From Allotamlana fucoidanivorans (GTDB taxonomy: Bacteria; Bacteroidota; Bacteroidia; Flavobacteriales; Flavobacteriaceae): a stretch of 64,000 nucleotides of DNA. The stretch is taken from positions 124,001-188,000 of the forward strand of contig NZ_VDCS01000011.1 of NCBI RefSeq assembly GCF_006265225.1. Direction: 5' to 3'. Below are positions 35,040 through 44,694 of this stretch, one piece after another. A program made the position numbers and the translations under genes. The first letter of the stretch is position 1. Each line of letters starts with the position of its first letter. The notes under the pieces were generated by a model. The model made no database searches and was not told the DNA's origin. It saw only the letters and a program-made list of their open reading frames with translations.

Positions 35040-35803
35040 TACCTTTTCCAAAATTTTATTTTTTTTTTAAGCTGCTGTTTTCGGTGGTATTTCTTTTGAA
35101 AAACTAATGTTTCACCCCACATCAAATCAAAAATTGCATTAAAGTTTTCTCCAGAGCATTTAGCATATTCATCACTCATTATTTCAACCATAGATTTATG
35201 GGTAGTTAAACGCGAAAAATTTTTTATTCTAGTTTCAAAATCCAAGGTCTTAAATTCCATCCTATTCAGATCAACTAAATAAAATTTATAATCACCGTTA
35301 TTTAATTGAATGAGTGTGTTCCCTGGAGAATGATCTAAAAAATGAACCCCTTTTTCATGCAGCTCAAATGTAAACCGGGTAAATGCTCGGAGAATAGCTT
35401 GGTAATTTGGAATACTAAAATCTGTTGTGAGTTCTCTATAGGTTAATTCACAATCTAACTGCTCACTGATGTAAAAGCTCTTTTTAAACAAAAAAAGGGT
35501 TTTAAACTCGTAATATGCTATGGGTAGTGGGGTTCCAATATTTAAATCCATTAGCTTGTTGGCATACTCATATGACCGTTGTGCCTTACTTTTTCTAAAA
35601 AAACGATACGCAATTTGATTAATAATACTAGGCACTCTAAAAGACTTAACATTAACCGTTTTATCCTCTAACTGAAATAGTTTTAAAGAATTTCTATCTT
35701 GATTACCAAAGTTTTCCCCTTTAGTGTCAAAATTTTCAATAATATCATCAAAAAAAAGTTCGTGCTTATTATAACGACTATGTATAATCTTATTCCCTTT
35801 CAT
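35036..35803 (-). CDS. Lipopolysaccharide kinase-like protein (WaaP/Kdo kinase type)
   Basis: 255 residues with a protein-kinase-like fold. Putative ATP-binding Lys53 (NVKSFRVP), catalytic loop HFLDHSPGN with Asp157 and Asn162 in D-x4-N spacing, and metal-binding VDLNRM (Asp178). This matches the WaaP/InaA/KdkA family that phosphorylates heptose or Kdo in the LPS core. It overlaps the upstream GT2 gene by 14 bases on the same strand and is probably translationally coupled. It acts at the cytoplasmic face on a core sugar; the exact acceptor is unknown. Confidence 0.82.
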   Translation of the reverse strand: MKGNKIIHSRYNKHELFFDDIIENFDTKGENFGNQDRNSLKLFQLEDKTVNVKSFRVPSIINQIAYRFFRKSKAQRSYEYANKLMDLNIGTPLPIAYYEFKTLFLFKKSFYISEQLDCELTYRELTTDFSIPNYQAILRAFTRFTFELHEKGVHFLDHSPGNTLIQLNNGDYKFYLVDLNRMEFKTLDFETRIKNFSRLTTHKSMVEIMSDEYAKCSGENFNAIFDLMWGETLVFQKKYHRKQQLKKKIKFWKRY

Positions 35804-36590
35804 TTAAGTATTTATCTATACCGTTTTCACACCAAACCCTTCTCTCTTCAATGGTCTTTTGCTGAATCGTATCATTAATATTCAATTTTGTTTTTGAACT
35901 TTCTTTGTGCCAAATATGATAGATAATGGCTTTAAATTTCATTCGCTTACCTAAAATACCACTATTTATTATTCTAATGATGAGTTCTGAATCTTCTCTA
36001 CCCCAACCCGTCATATTTTCATTATAGCCATTAACTTTTATAAAATCTGATTTCCAATAAGAAAGATTACAACCTCTTAATTTTCTTGATAATTTATTGC
36101 TCTTCTTATATATTAAACTTCCCAAAAATGGTATATGAAGGTTTCTATTCCGTTTTTTTATACCCTTTGAAAAATAAGAAAACTTAACTATTTTCTTTTT
36201 AAACAATATTGATAAAAAATCTTCTTGAACATTTACTCTAGAACCATACAAATACGTATTTGATTCAACACTTTGCAAATGGTCTTTAATAAATTTTTTA
36301 TGCATTATACAATCCCCATCTAGCTGAATTATATAATCTGCTTTAGTTTTTGAAATTGCTAAATTCAAAATTCCAGATTTTCTAAACCCCTTATCTTCAT
36401 GCCAAACATGCTTCAAAGGCACTGGAAACTCTTTTGCAAAAGCTTCAATCAATTCTTTTGTTTCACTGGAGGAACCATCATCCGCGATAATAACTTCAGT
36501 AGGAAAAACCTCTTGTAATTTAACACTTTTTAAAACGAGTTCAAGTGCTTCCGGCCAGTTATAGGTTGTTATAATGAGTGCAGATGTCAA
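35790..36590 (-). CDS. Glycosyltransferase family 2
   Basis: 266 residues, TTG start that overlaps the stop of the upstream gene as TTGA; no nearer in-frame ATG is available that keeps the first strand SALIITTYNWPEALELVLKS. GT-A motifs: IADDGSSSETKELIE and IIQLDGDCIMH (DxD) near 90-98, and the C-terminal GWGREDSELIIRI (ED motif) that marks galactosyl- or GalNAc-type GT2 enzymes with a GT2-C-like domain. Part of a three-gene minus-strand operon with the kinase-like gene and the next glycosyltransferase. Confidence 0.88.
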   Translation of the reverse strand: MTSALIITTYNWPEALELVLKSVKLQEVFPTEVIIADDGSSSETKELIEAFAKEFPVPLKHVWHEDKGFRKSGILNLAISKTKADYIIQLDGDCIMHKKFIKDHLQSVESNTYLYGSRVNVQEDFLSILFKKKIVKFSYFSKGIKKRNRNLHIPFLGSLIYKKSNKLSRKLRGCNLSYWKSDFIKVNGYNENMTGWGREDSELIIRIINSGILGKRMKFKAIIYHIWHKESSKTKLNINDTIQQKTIEERRVWCENGIDKYLNERE

Positions 36591-37471
36591 AATGATTTCT
36601 TTTTAAAATGGTATCTAAAAAATTGTCCTATGTTCTTTTTTATGATAAAAAACTTAGTTTTATAGAGCCCTTGCTCCTTTTCTATTTTAAAATTATCAAA
36701 TAATTCTTTGAAGTTTTTCCCTTTTACAAAGTCCAGATATTTCCATTTCTCTGGTTCTAAAAAAAAGAAATTCTCTTTTTCTTTATAATTGTGTTCATTA
36801 ACACCATCCCATTTCTTCATAAATGCCTCTATATCAAAATCATTATTATGCCCCCAATTTGTTAGTTTTTGCAACAAATCATCTCGGTTTCTTGCTAAAC
36901 ATTCATGAAGTATTAAGGCATTAAAATATATAACCTGACCTTTTGTTTTTCTACCAACAGTATACTCTGGGTAATTGGTTGCTACCACGGTTTTTGTAGC
37001 TTCATCTACGTACAAATATCCTTCATCAACTTTTTTATATAAACTTACATGAAATGGCTGAATTTGAACTGGGTGCTTCTCTGGATTTATCAAAAGCCTA
37101 GTTTTAGTTCTTAGGTATGTAACAAATCGTTTAAAATTTATAAAATATTCATCGGCGTCTAGTTGAATAATCCAATTACCTATCCCCATTTTATTTGCCA
37201 ACATTTTACGTTCTCTCACCTCGCATTGCATAGTAGATAAATCTTTTACATAAAATTGGTCTTCGTATAAATGAATCTTTTTATCGGTATCGTAAGCCCT
37301 TATCCAATCAAAAAAATTATCAGCTATTTCAATAGTTTCCCCGTTCCACGTTTTTCTATCCTTATCTAAAGCCAAATAAATTGTGTCGGCTTGTTTATAA
37401 ACCAACGGAATAGCATTTTTTAGCAACTCATAATCGTATGATACCAAAAAGCCTACTTGAATTTTATTCAT
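36587..37471 (-). CDS. Glycosyltransferase family 2-like protein
   Basis: 294 residues from ATG 37471 (a TTG at 37480 would add three). IQVGFLVSYDYELLKNAI begins the fold and WIIQLDADEYF near 118-128 gives a DxD-type motif. The C-terminal part, rich in Lys and Phe, ends in FFIIKKNIGQFFRYHFKKKS, possibly membrane-contacting. Overlaps the next GT2 gene by 4 bases. Donor and acceptor unknown; likely surface-glycan assembly by context. Confidence 0.78.
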   Translation of the reverse strand: MNKIQVGFLVSYDYELLKNAIPLVYKQADTIYLALDKDRKTWNGETIEIADNFFDWIRAYDTDKKIHLYEDQFYVKDLSTMQCEVRERKMLANKMGIGNWIIQLDADEYFINFKRFVTYLRTKTRLLINPEKHPVQIQPFHVSLYKKVDEGYLYVDEATKTVVATNYPEYTVGRKTKGQVIYFNALILHECLARNRDDLLQKLTNWGHNNDFDIEAFMKKWDGVNEHNYKEKENFFFLEPEKWKYLDFVKGKNFKELFDNFKIEKEQGLYKTKFFIIKKNIGQFFRYHFKKKSF

Positions 37472-37499
37472 AAATCTCAATATTCAAATAAAATAAAAA

Positions 37500-37507
37500 C
37501 AAATATA
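37500..37507 (-). promoter_or_regulatory. -7 box of the minus-strand glycosyltransferase operon
   Basis: TATATTTG on the minus strand, 28 bases before ATG 37471. Confidence 0.5.
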
Positions 37508-37526
37508 CAATACCTATTTAAAGGTC

Positions 37527-37557
37527 ATTGGGTAAACCAAAAAAAAGACTAAATTTG
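37527..37557 (+). promoter_or_regulatory. Promoter of the plus-strand glycosyltransferase/methyltransferase genes
   Basis: TTG at 37528-37530, 19-base spacer, TAAATTTG at 37550-37557, 18 bases before ATG 37576. It is divergent from, and within about 20 bases of, the box at 37500-37507. Confidence 0.6.
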
Positions 37558-37575
37558 ATTTTAAAAACTTAATTA

Positions 37576-38532
37576 ATGAGGATTTGCCTAATCAGTTTTG
37601 ATTACTGGGACTACGACCACCATATTGTAAACACATTACAAAAGAAAGGAATAGATGCTACCCATATTGATATAAGCAAATACAAGTATGTGTATAAAAG
37701 CGTGTTTGAAAAATTGGGTAATTTTTTATCCAAAACGTTTTTAAAAAAGAATAAAAAAAAAATAAACAGGCAAAAATATATTCTTAATACACTTGAAAAA
37801 ATAGGAAAACAGGATTATATTCTAGTTATAAGGCCTGATTTAATTGATAAGCCTACGCATTTAGCAATAAAAGGTTTTACTAAAAACTATATTGCTTATA
37901 TTTATGATAGTTGTAAACGCTTTCCTATAAACCATCTTTTAAACGATGTTTTTAATCGCATTTTTTCTTTTGATTTAGAAGATGTAAAAACCTACAATTT
38001 TGAGCACATCACAAACTACATTTATTTAGATAAACAAGATATTAGACATGATTTTGAATATGATTTATTTATGGTTATGTCGCCAGACCAAAGAATTAAA
38101 CAATTAAATAAGTTGGCAAAAAAGCTTGATGACAATAATGTAAGCTATAAATTTATAGTTGTTTCTAAAAAAAGACCAAGCAATTTATACAAGGGCATTG
38201 AACACAGTAATAATGATATTGACACGACACAGCTAAATTTATACTTAAACAGATCAAAAGTGATGCTTGATTTAGTTAGAAAAGGACACAATGGTTTAAG
38301 TTTTAGAATCTTTGAAGCCCTAGCCTATCAAAAAAAAATAATCACTACAAACCATACTGTAAAAGAATACGCGTTTTATAAAGCTAATAACATTCTAGTT
38401 TTAAATGACGATGATTTTAGCATTAATCCCCAATTTTTTAAAACCGAATATATTCCTTTAGAGAAGAACATCTATTACAAATTTACTGTTGACCATTTTG
38501 TAGAACAGGTGTTTGATTTACAAAAAAATTAA
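37576..38532 (+). CDS. Glycosyltransferase, CgeB-like/GT-B type
   Basis: 318 residues. MRICLISFDYWDYDHHIVNT starts a GT-B-like Rossmann domain; the C-terminal part has LNRSKVMLDLVRKGHNGLSF and FEALAYQKKIITTNHTVKEY, the pattern of the nucleotide-sugar-binding half of CgeB-like glycosyltransferases. Lysine-rich and strongly AT-rich. It precedes the methyltransferase gene by 40 bases. Sugar unknown. Confidence 0.7.
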   Translation: MRICLISFDYWDYDHHIVNTLQKKGIDATHIDISKYKYVYKSVFEKLGNFLSKTFLKKNKKKINRQKYILNTLEKIGKQDYILVIRPDLIDKPTHLAIKGFTKNYIAYIYDSCKRFPINHLLNDVFNRIFSFDLEDVKTYNFEHITNYIYLDKQDIRHDFEYDLFMVMSPDQRIKQLNKLAKKLDDNNVSYKFIVVSKKRPSNLYKGIEHSNNDIDTTQLNLYLNRSKVMLDLVRKGHNGLSFRIFEALAYQKKIITTNHTVKEYAFYKANNILVLNDDDFSINPQFFKTEYIPLEKNIYYKFTVDHFVEQVFDLQKN

Positions 38533-38572
38533 CCTATACCTTAAATATTACTTATTATGAAAAGCCAAAATA

Positions 38573-39226
38573 ATGGATTACAACAATAAACCAGACGCTT
38601 ATTATAATTTTCCTAGACCAGAAATGCTAGGCTATTTACCTAGGGAAGCTAAACATGTTTTAGAAGTGGGTTGCGGTCAAGGGGCTTTTGCTAGGCAAAT
38701 AAAAGGCTATAATAATGCTGAAATTTGGGGTATCGAATATATGCCTGAGGAAGGAAAGATAGCAAAAAACATATTGGACAAAGTATTTATTGGTCCTTGT
38801 GAGAATTTTATTGAAGAGCTTCCTGATAATTATTTCGACGCCATATTCTTTAATGATGTTCTTGAACATTTAACTTACCCCGATGATGTTTTAAAAAGAT
38901 TAAAACCTAAGTTAAAAGCAGGAGGTATAGTAATTAGCTCTATACCTAACGTTAGAAACTTTAGAATCCTTAAAATGCTAGTATTTAAAGGCGAATGGAA
39001 TTATACAGACCATGGTATTATGGATAAAACACATTTACGATGGTTTACCAAAAAAAGTATTAAAAATATGTATGAAAGTCTAGGGTATGAAGTTGTCAGT
39101 CATGAGGGGATTAATCCTAGTAAATCACTTAAACCTTATTTGTACAACATCCCTTTACTATTTACTGCCATGGATATGAAATATACACAGTTTGCTACGG
39201 TTGCTAAAAAACCACAAGCCGTCTGA
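38573..39226 (+). CDS. Class I SAM-dependent methyltransferase
   Basis: 217 residues. SAM-binding motif I is VLEVGCGQGAF near 29-39, followed by EIWGIEYMPEEGKIA, and motif IV FDAIFFNDVLEHL near 89-101. HLRWFTKKSIKNMYESLGYE is the usual post-motif helix of methyltransferases that act on glycans or lipids. In this setting it probably methylates a sugar of the surface polysaccharide, which is inference. Confidence 0.85.
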   Translation: MDYNNKPDAYYNFPRPEMLGYLPREAKHVLEVGCGQGAFARQIKGYNNAEIWGIEYMPEEGKIAKNILDKVFIGPCENFIEELPDNYFDAIFFNDVLEHLTYPDDVLKRLKPKLKAGGIVISSIPNVRNFRILKMLVFKGEWNYTDHGIMDKTHLRWFTKKSIKNMYESLGYEVVSHEGINPSKSLKPYLYNIPLLFTAMDMKYTQFATVAKKPQAV

Positions 39227-39245
39227 TTTAATCCACAAGAACCCC

Positions 39246-39276
39246 TCAACTTTAATCAAAAACTTTTTTAAGTTGA
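39246..39276. terminator. Weak hairpin between convergent genes
   Basis: TCAACTT / AAGTTGA, 7-bp stem with a 17-base loop, across the end of the minus-strand glycosyltransferase gene. A weak candidate only. Confidence 0.3.
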
Positions 39277-40484
39277 TTTTCTATATGTTGTTTTGAAAAG
39301 GGCTCTATAAACTGTTCTGACAGATTACTGATAGAACTCCACAATGCTTCATCATCATAAAGTTTTAATATTTTAGAGGCTAATAACTCTGCGCTGTTTG
39401 CTATCATTTCTTCTGAAAATGGAGCAAAATTAAAGCCTTCAGCACCAACATCGGTAGTTACAACAGGCAAACTATATTCAAAACTTTGTCCTATTTTTCC
39501 TTTTATTCCTGCTCCATACCGTAATGGCGCTACAAACAACTTTGCCGAGTTAAAGTATGTTGAAACATCTTCAACATAACCTACCACATTAAAATTTTCA
39601 CTGTTTAATTTTATAATTTTTTGTGGCGGATTACTCCCCACAATATCTACTTTTATATCTTTATTTACCTCCCAAACTAAGGGCATTATTTCATTCTTTA
39701 GCCATAAAATAGCATCAACATTAGGTTTATGTTTAAACCCACCAATAAAAAGCAAGTTTTTTCTCTCTGAAAATTCTTTAAATGCTTTTGTTTTCTTTTT
39801 AAACTCATGGAGGTTACCTATGGTAATCATTTTTGAATTCTCTTTGTAAAAGCTTTCTAATGAATGTTTATCCCTTTCTGATATAACTACAATTTTATCA
39901 GCAGCTTTACAATTGTCTATTTCCAACTTTAACATTGCTTCGGCTTTTTGTTTAAGCTTATCGCTTTTTGTTAGCTCCCACTCTCTAATCAATCTTAAAT
40001 AATGAAAATCTACCATGTCATAAATCAAGGTCACTTTACTATTAAGGTCTTTTATTACCGAATGGTAGGCTTCAAAATTTTCAGGTCTATGTAACCAAGC
40101 ATAATCTAGTTTTGATGCGATGTTTTTTATATACTGATTTCTTGTTATTAAGTTATCCGCTTTATCCAAACTTGGCTGATAAACATTAACACCTAATGAT
40201 TTAAACCTCTCAACACATTCATCCTTCTGCTTATATTCTTTTTGATTAGCCATTAAAAAAACAGAGAAGTTATTGTTTAGCATCAACTTAATCAGTTGAA
40301 GTAATCTTTTTGATCCAGAATCTTCATTATATTTGGGAATATAGGTATCTATGATTAAAATACTTTTTTCTCTATAATTAATCGAATTAAAATCAAAAAC
40401 CACATTTTGCTTTTTAAGTTGAAGCTTCAATAGATTATTTCTAAGAATCAATTTTAATCTTTTTTTCATAAACTTTTTAAACAT
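39252..40484 (-). CDS. Glycosyltransferase, GT-B fold (GT4-like)
   Basis: 410 residues. N-terminal domain begins after a basic stretch (MFKKFMKKRLKLILRNN) and has SILIIDTYIPKYNEDSGSKR; the donor-binding domain contains LLFIGGFKHKPNVDAILWL, a VVGYVEDVSTYFNSAKLFVA stretch and YGAGIKGKIGQSFEYSLPVV, the classic E-x7-E-like region of GT4 enzymes. It starts one base into the upstream gene's stop, so it is coupled to the pyruvyltransferase-family gene. Likely surface-glycan assembly. Confidence 0.85.
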   Translation of the reverse strand: MFKKFMKKRLKLILRNNLLKLQLKKQNVVFDFNSINYREKSILIIDTYIPKYNEDSGSKRLLQLIKLMLNNNFSVFLMANQKEYKQKDECVERFKSLGVNVYQPSLDKADNLITRNQYIKNIASKLDYAWLHRPENFEAYHSVIKDLNSKVTLIYDMVDFHYLRLIREWELTKSDKLKQKAEAMLKLEIDNCKAADKIVVISERDKHSLESFYKENSKMITIGNLHEFKKKTKAFKEFSERKNLLFIGGFKHKPNVDAILWLKNEIMPLVWEVNKDIKVDIVGSNPPQKIIKLNSENFNVVGYVEDVSTYFNSAKLFVAPLRYGAGIKGKIGQSFEYSLPVVTTDVGAEGFNFAPFSEEMIANSAELLASKILKLYDDEALWSSISNLSEQFIEPFSKQHIENQLKKVFD

Positions 40485-41359
40485 TAATCTATAAAACGAA
40501 TTAACGCTTCCTTTTTAGATTTCAATTGCTTTACTATATTATTAAGTGTTTCGTCTGAGGATAATCGGAATAGTGATTCATCAATATTCTTTGTTTGGCT
40601 GTAGATTAAGGACTTAACTTTTCTTTTCTTTATAAACCCTCTGGTACTTTTTTTGTTTCTAAGTCCTATATTGATTTCTTTATTTTCATGAAAACCTATA
40701 GACAACAACCAATCATTCCATTTCCATTCAGAAACCATTGTTCCTTCGTGTAAATGTGAATAAAAACGAAACCGCACCCAAGGTACGCGTACTATATCTG
40801 CAATCATTGCTCCATGCATCGCCTCACTTATAATTTGCTCACTTGCTGCTATTTCTGTAATAAATTCTTCTACATTATTCAAGTCTGTTGGCAAAATCAA
40901 ATTCCAAGATAAATCATCACAAATTTTTTGCCAATCCACTTTATCAACAGACATAAAATAAGGGATGAAGCTTATTTTATATTTTTTTGGTGTATTTATA
41001 TATGATTTATATTGAGGTAACAAAGTTAAAAAATAGGCCGCATCTGCTATGTAATGATCTAAATTTCCTTTTAATTTTAAAGAGCTATAAGGGCCTCTTA
41101 AAAAGAAAATATGCCAAGAATCATCAATTTTTATATTTTCATTAATAGATCTAATGCCTGTTCCAAAAACAACCTTTTTTTCACAGGTATTTGCTTGTTC
41201 TATAAATACAGAATCTTCCATTAGAATAGATCCTATTCCAAAAAAAGCAATCTCCTGATGTTCTTGTAAAAAATCTGATCCGAAAATCTGGGGCCACATC
41301 CATATATTTAAATCATCTCCAAAATTTCCTGATTTTGATTTATAATAAACTAATTGCAT
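40484..41359 (-). CDS. Polysaccharide pyruvyl transferase family protein
   Basis: 291 residues. GNFGDDLNIWMWPQIFG near 11-27 and FFGIGSILMED, FGTGIRS and SEAMHGAMIADIVRVPW (residues about 175-195) are the conserved blocks of the polysaccharide pyruvyltransferase (CsaB/WcaK-like) family, which adds pyruvyl ketals to sugars; some members have other roles. The C-terminal 60 residues are basic. First gene of a two-gene minus-strand operon with the GT4-like gene. Confidence 0.85.
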   Translation of the reverse strand: MQLVYYKSKSGNFGDDLNIWMWPQIFGSDFLQEHQEIAFFGIGSILMEDSVFIEQANTCEKKVVFGTGIRSINENIKIDDSWHIFFLRGPYSSLKLKGNLDHYIADAAYFLTLLPQYKSYINTPKKYKISFIPYFMSVDKVDWQKICDDLSWNLILPTDLNNVEEFITEIAASEQIISEAMHGAMIADIVRVPWVRFRFYSHLHEGTMVSEWKWNDWLLSIGFHENKEINIGLRNKKSTRGFIKKRKVKSLIYSQTKNIDESLFRLSSDETLNNIVKQLKSKKEALIRFID

Positions 41360-41378
41360 TCCATTTTATTTAATTTTT

Positions 41379-41386
41379 CAAAGGTA
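41379..41386 (-). promoter_or_regulatory. -7 box of the pyruvyltransferase/GT4 operon
   Basis: TACCTTTG on the minus strand, 19 bases before ATG 41359. Confidence 0.5.
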
Positions 41387-41587
41387 TAACAAAAAATAGG
41401 TTCATTGAACTACCACACATGTTATTAACTGATAATACTCACTGAGAACCTCATATCTTTTTAGTATTCATTTGGTTTACTTTTTAAAAAACAGCTAAGT
41501 AATTCAACTATTTGTACAGCTTTTTGTTACAATTCCATTTTTTAAATTTCATTTAGATATACTAATAAAATCCACTAGATTAAATTG

Positions 41588-41595
41588 TAATTTTG
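41588..41595 (+). promoter_or_regulatory. -7 box of the threonylcarbamoyl-AMP synthase operon
   Basis: TAATTTTG, 32 bases before ATG 41628. Confidence 0.5.
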
Positions 41596-41627
41596 CAAAA
41601 AAAAGAATTCTATTATTCAATAAAAAA

Positions 41628-42188
41628 ATGCAATCAGAACTAAAAAAGGCTATTGATACCTTAAAACAAGGCGGACTTATTCTTTATCCTACAGATACCG
41701 TTTGGGGCATTGGCTGTGATGCATCAAACCCTAAGGCTATAAAAAAGGTATATCAATTAAAAAATCGTGTAGACAGCAAAGCATTAATATGTTTGGTGGC
41801 TGATGACCGCATGCTAAAAAAGTATGTAAAAGAAATACCTGAAGCCGCTAGAAACATTATTGAGATTACCAACAAACCAACTACTATCATTTACGATGAC
41901 GCCCAAAATTTAGCTGATAATTTAATTGCTTCAGATGGCACCATTGCCATAAGAATTCCGGATGACGACTTTTGCTATTGGTTATGCAGAAAATTTAACG
42001 GCGCCATTGTATCCACTTCCGCAAATATAAGTGGTCAACCAACCCCGAAATCATTTAAAGAAATAGCGCCAGAGGTTTTAAAAGGTGTAGACTATGTTGT
42101 AAATTTGCACCACGAAAAAAATTGCGCAAAGCCATCTTCAATTATTAAATTGAGTAATAATGGCTTAGTGAAAATTATTAGAGAATAA
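41628..42188 (+). CDS. tsaC: L-threonylcarbamoyladenylate synthase (YrdC/Sua5 family)
   Basis: 186 residues, the short form without the Sua5 C-terminal domain. [20 protein letters not shown] near 18-37 and the [10 protein letters not shown] and [12 protein letters not shown] segments are diagnostic. It makes threonylcarbamoyl-AMP from threonine, bicarbonate and ATP, the first step of t6A modification of ANN-decoding tRNAs. Cytoplasmic. It lies 17 bases ahead of cca, so two tRNA-maturation genes are probably co-transcribed. The YciO subfamily is a possible alternative. Confidence 0.9.
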   Translation: MQSELKKAIDTLKQGGLILYPTDTVWGIGCDASNPKAIKKVYQLKNRVDSKALICLVADDRMLKKYVKEIPEAARNIIEITNKPTTIIYDDAQNLADNLIASDGTIAIRIPDDDFCYWLCRKFNGAIVSTSANISGQPTPKSFKEIAPEVLKGVDYVVNLHHEKNCAKPSSIIKLSNNGLVKIIRE

Positions 42189-42205
42189 AACCGCAACACG
42201 CATTA

Positions 42206-43627
42206 ATGAATTTCAAAGAAGCATTAGGCCATCCTGTTTTTAAAATCATATCTAAATCTGCTCAAGAATTACAACTAGATTCTTATGTTATTGGTGGCTT
42301 TGTACGCGACTTTATTCTCAATCGTAGAAACGCCAAAGACATTGATATTGTGGCCATTGGTAATGGTATTACATTAGCCCGACAAGTGGCTAAAAATCTG
42401 CCTACCCAACCCAACGTTCAGGTATTTAAAACCTATGGCACAGCTATGCTTAAATTTGATGATATTGAAATTGAATTTGTTGGTGCAAGAAAAGAATCAT
42501 ATACCGAAGATAGCAGAAATCCTGCCGTTGAAAATGGCTCATTAGAAGACGACCAAAACCGTAGAGATTTTACCATTAATGCCTTGGCTCTTAACCTAAA
42601 CGAAAATCAGTTTGGCGACTTACTTGATCCGTTTGGAGGTATGAATGACCTTGAAAATAAAATCATCAGAACACCTTTAAGTCCAGGTATAACATATTCT
42701 GATGACCCCTTAAGAATGCTTCGTGCTATACGATTTGCAACGCAATTAAACTTTAAAATTGAATCAACGTCTCTTGATGCCATAAAGAATAATAACAAGC
42801 GTATTACCATTATTTCAAAAGAACGTATTGTTACAGAACTTAATAAAATTTTAGAAAGTAACACACCTTCTACAGGGTTCTTGCTACTTGAAAAAACAGG
42901 GCTTTTACATCATATTTTACCTGAATTAACCGCCCTAAAAGGGATTGATGAAATAGAAGGCCAACGTCATAAAGACAACTTTTATCATACCCTTGAGGTT
43001 GTAGACAATATAGCACAGAATACAGATAACTTATGGTTAAGATGGGCGGCATTACTGCATGACATAGGTAAGGCGCCAACAAAAAAGTTTAATAAAAAGA
43101 TAGGATGGACCTTCCATGGCCATGAGTTTGAGGGCTCTAAAATGGTGTACCGTTTATTCAAACGGTTAAAAATGCCTTTGAATGACAAAATGAAGTTTGT
43201 TCAAAAAATGGTTTTAATGAGCTCACGCCCCATTGTATTAGCGCAAGATATTGTAACCGATTCTGCGGTGCGTCGTTTGGTTTTTGATGCTGGTAACTAC
43301 GTAGATGATTTAATGACGTTGTGTGAGGCTGATATCACAACTAAAAATCCAAAGAAGTTTAAAAAATATCATAATAATTTTAAAATTGTTAGAGATAAAA
43401 TTGTAGAAGTTGAGGAACGTGATCATGTTAGAAATTTTCAACCACCAATTTCTGGTGAAGAAATCATGAAAACGTTTAACCTTAAACCTTCAAAAGAGAT
43501 TGGTATTATTAAAGAAGCTATAAAAGAAGCCATTTTAGAAGGAGAAATTCCTAACAATTATGACGCTGCTCACACACTCATGATAAAAAAAGGAAAAAAA
43601 CTAGGACTAACACCAACCGAAATATAA
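42206..43627 (+). CDS. cca: CCA tRNA nucleotidyltransferase with HD domain
   Basis: 473 residues. Nucleotidyltransferase head with [20 protein letters not shown] near 30-49 (the DxD follows as DID), the [15 protein letters not shown] template region near 113-127, and [13 protein letters not shown] near 167-179. A C-terminal HD domain shows [11 protein letters not shown] near 288. It adds or repairs CCA at tRNA 3' ends, needed here because neither tRNA gene in the window encodes CCA. It is followed 6 bases later by ctaA. Confidence 0.95.
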   Translation: MNFKEALGHPVFKIISKSAQELQLDSYVIGGFVRDFILNRRNAKDIDIVAIGNGITLARQVAKNLPTQPNVQVFKTYGTAMLKFDDIEIEFVGARKESYTEDSRNPAVENGSLEDDQNRRDFTINALALNLNENQFGDLLDPFGGMNDLENKIIRTPLSPGITYSDDPLRMLRAIRFATQLNFKIESTSLDAIKNNNKRITIISKERIVTELNKILESNTPSTGFLLLEKTGLLHHILPELTALKGIDEIEGQRHKDNFYHTLEVVDNIAQNTDNLWLRWAALLHDIGKAPTKKFNKKIGWTFHGHEFEGSKMVYRLFKRLKMPLNDKMKFVQKMVLMSSRPIVLAQDIVTDSAVRRLVFDAGNYVDDLMTLCEADITTKNPKKFKKYHNNFKIVRDKIVEVEERDHVRNFQPPISGEEIMKTFNLKPSKEIGIIKEAIKEAILEGEIPNNYDAAHTLMIKKGKKLGLTPTEI

Positions 43628-43633
43628 CGCTTT

Positions 43634-44653
43634 GTGAAAAAAGAAAAGGATAACAAATTTGTAGTGTACTGGTTATTAACAGGATGCTTTCTCATCTTTA
43701 TTATGGTTATTGTGGGTGGGATTACCCGGTTAACAGATTCTGGTTTATCTATATCCAACTACCGCTTAATAACAGGTACCATACCTCCTATTGGTGACCA
43801 AGAATGGCAAGAAGCGTTTGATTTGTACAAACAACACCCCGAATACCAGTTTTACCATAGCCATTTTAGCATTGAAGATTTTAAGAGCATCTATTTCTGG
43901 GAGTGGATTCATCGTGTTATTGGAAGAGCAATAGGCTTAGTATTTATCATTCCTTTTATTTATTTCTTAATTAGAAAACAACTTACAAAACCCACCATTA
44001 AGAAATGTGTAGTTTTACTTGGTTTGGGGGCTTTTCAAGGCTTTTTAGGTTGGTATATGGTTAAAAGTGGTTTGGTAGACATGCCCGACGTAAGCCATTA
44101 TAGGTTAGCAGCTCATTTAACCACCGCCTTTTTAACTTTTGCAGCAACGCTTTGGGTGGCTTTAGATATCATTTTCCCCAATAAAAAACCGGCAAACAAA
44201 CCTATTAAAAACATAATTATTATCAGTTATATCATTTTAATTGTACAAATTATATACGGTGCTTTTATTGCAGGACTAAAGGCTGGCTTAGTGCATAACC
44301 ATTGGCCCTTAATGAATGATGGTGAATTCATACATCCTTCTGTTTATGTATTAGAACCTTTTTATAAAAACCTTATTGAAAACCCTAGTGGTATACAATT
44401 TGTTCATCGTATTTTGGCATTTCTCGTAGTGGCCTGTGTGTTTTTAATTTGGAAAAAGGCGCAATCTACTTCACTTTCAAAGTACCAAAAACAAAGCGTA
44501 AACGCTTTAGTTATTTTAGTATTTTTTCAATTTGGTCTAGGGGTATTTACCTTAATTTTACACGTACCGCTATGGTTGGGTGTAGCACATCAAGTAGGTG
44601 CGTTTTTAATGTTGAGCGCTATGACTTTTACATTACATCGTTTTACAAAATAA
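43634..44653 (+). CDS. ctaA: Heme A synthase (COX15/CtaA)
   Basis: 339 residues, GTG start. Eight predicted membrane helices; conserved GGITRLTDSGLSI near 27-39, EWIHRVIGRAIGLVF near 95-109, GWYMVKSGL, HLTTAF, and GIQFVHRILAFLVV near 257, with the heme-ligand histidines in place. It oxidises the methyl group of heme O to give heme A for cytochrome c oxidase (aa3 type), implying aerobic respiration. Last gene of the tsaC-cca-ctaA group. Confidence 0.93.
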   Translation: MKKEKDNKFVVYWLLTGCFLIFIMVIVGGITRLTDSGLSISNYRLITGTIPPIGDQEWQEAFDLYKQHPEYQFYHSHFSIEDFKSIYFWEWIHRVIGRAIGLVFIIPFIYFLIRKQLTKPTIKKCVVLLGLGAFQGFLGWYMVKSGLVDMPDVSHYRLAAHLTTAFLTFAATLWVALDIIFPNKKPANKPIKNIIIISYIILIVQIIYGAFIAGLKAGLVHNHWPLMNDGEFIHPSVYVLEPFYKNLIENPSGIQFVHRILAFLVVACVFLIWKKAQSTSLSKYQKQSVNALVILVFFQFGLGVFTLILHVPLWLGVAHQVGAFLMLSAMTFTLHRFTK

Positions 44654-44665
44654 ATTAAAAATAGC

Positions 44666-44673
44666 TACCTTTG
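44666..44673 (+). promoter_or_regulatory. -7 box of the pRiA4b ORF-3-like gene
   Basis: TACCTTTG, 21 bases before ATG 44695. A TTTTAC at 44641-44646 could stand in as a poor -33 element. Confidence 0.5.
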
Positions 44674-44694
44674 TGCCTCAATTATATGCATTAA

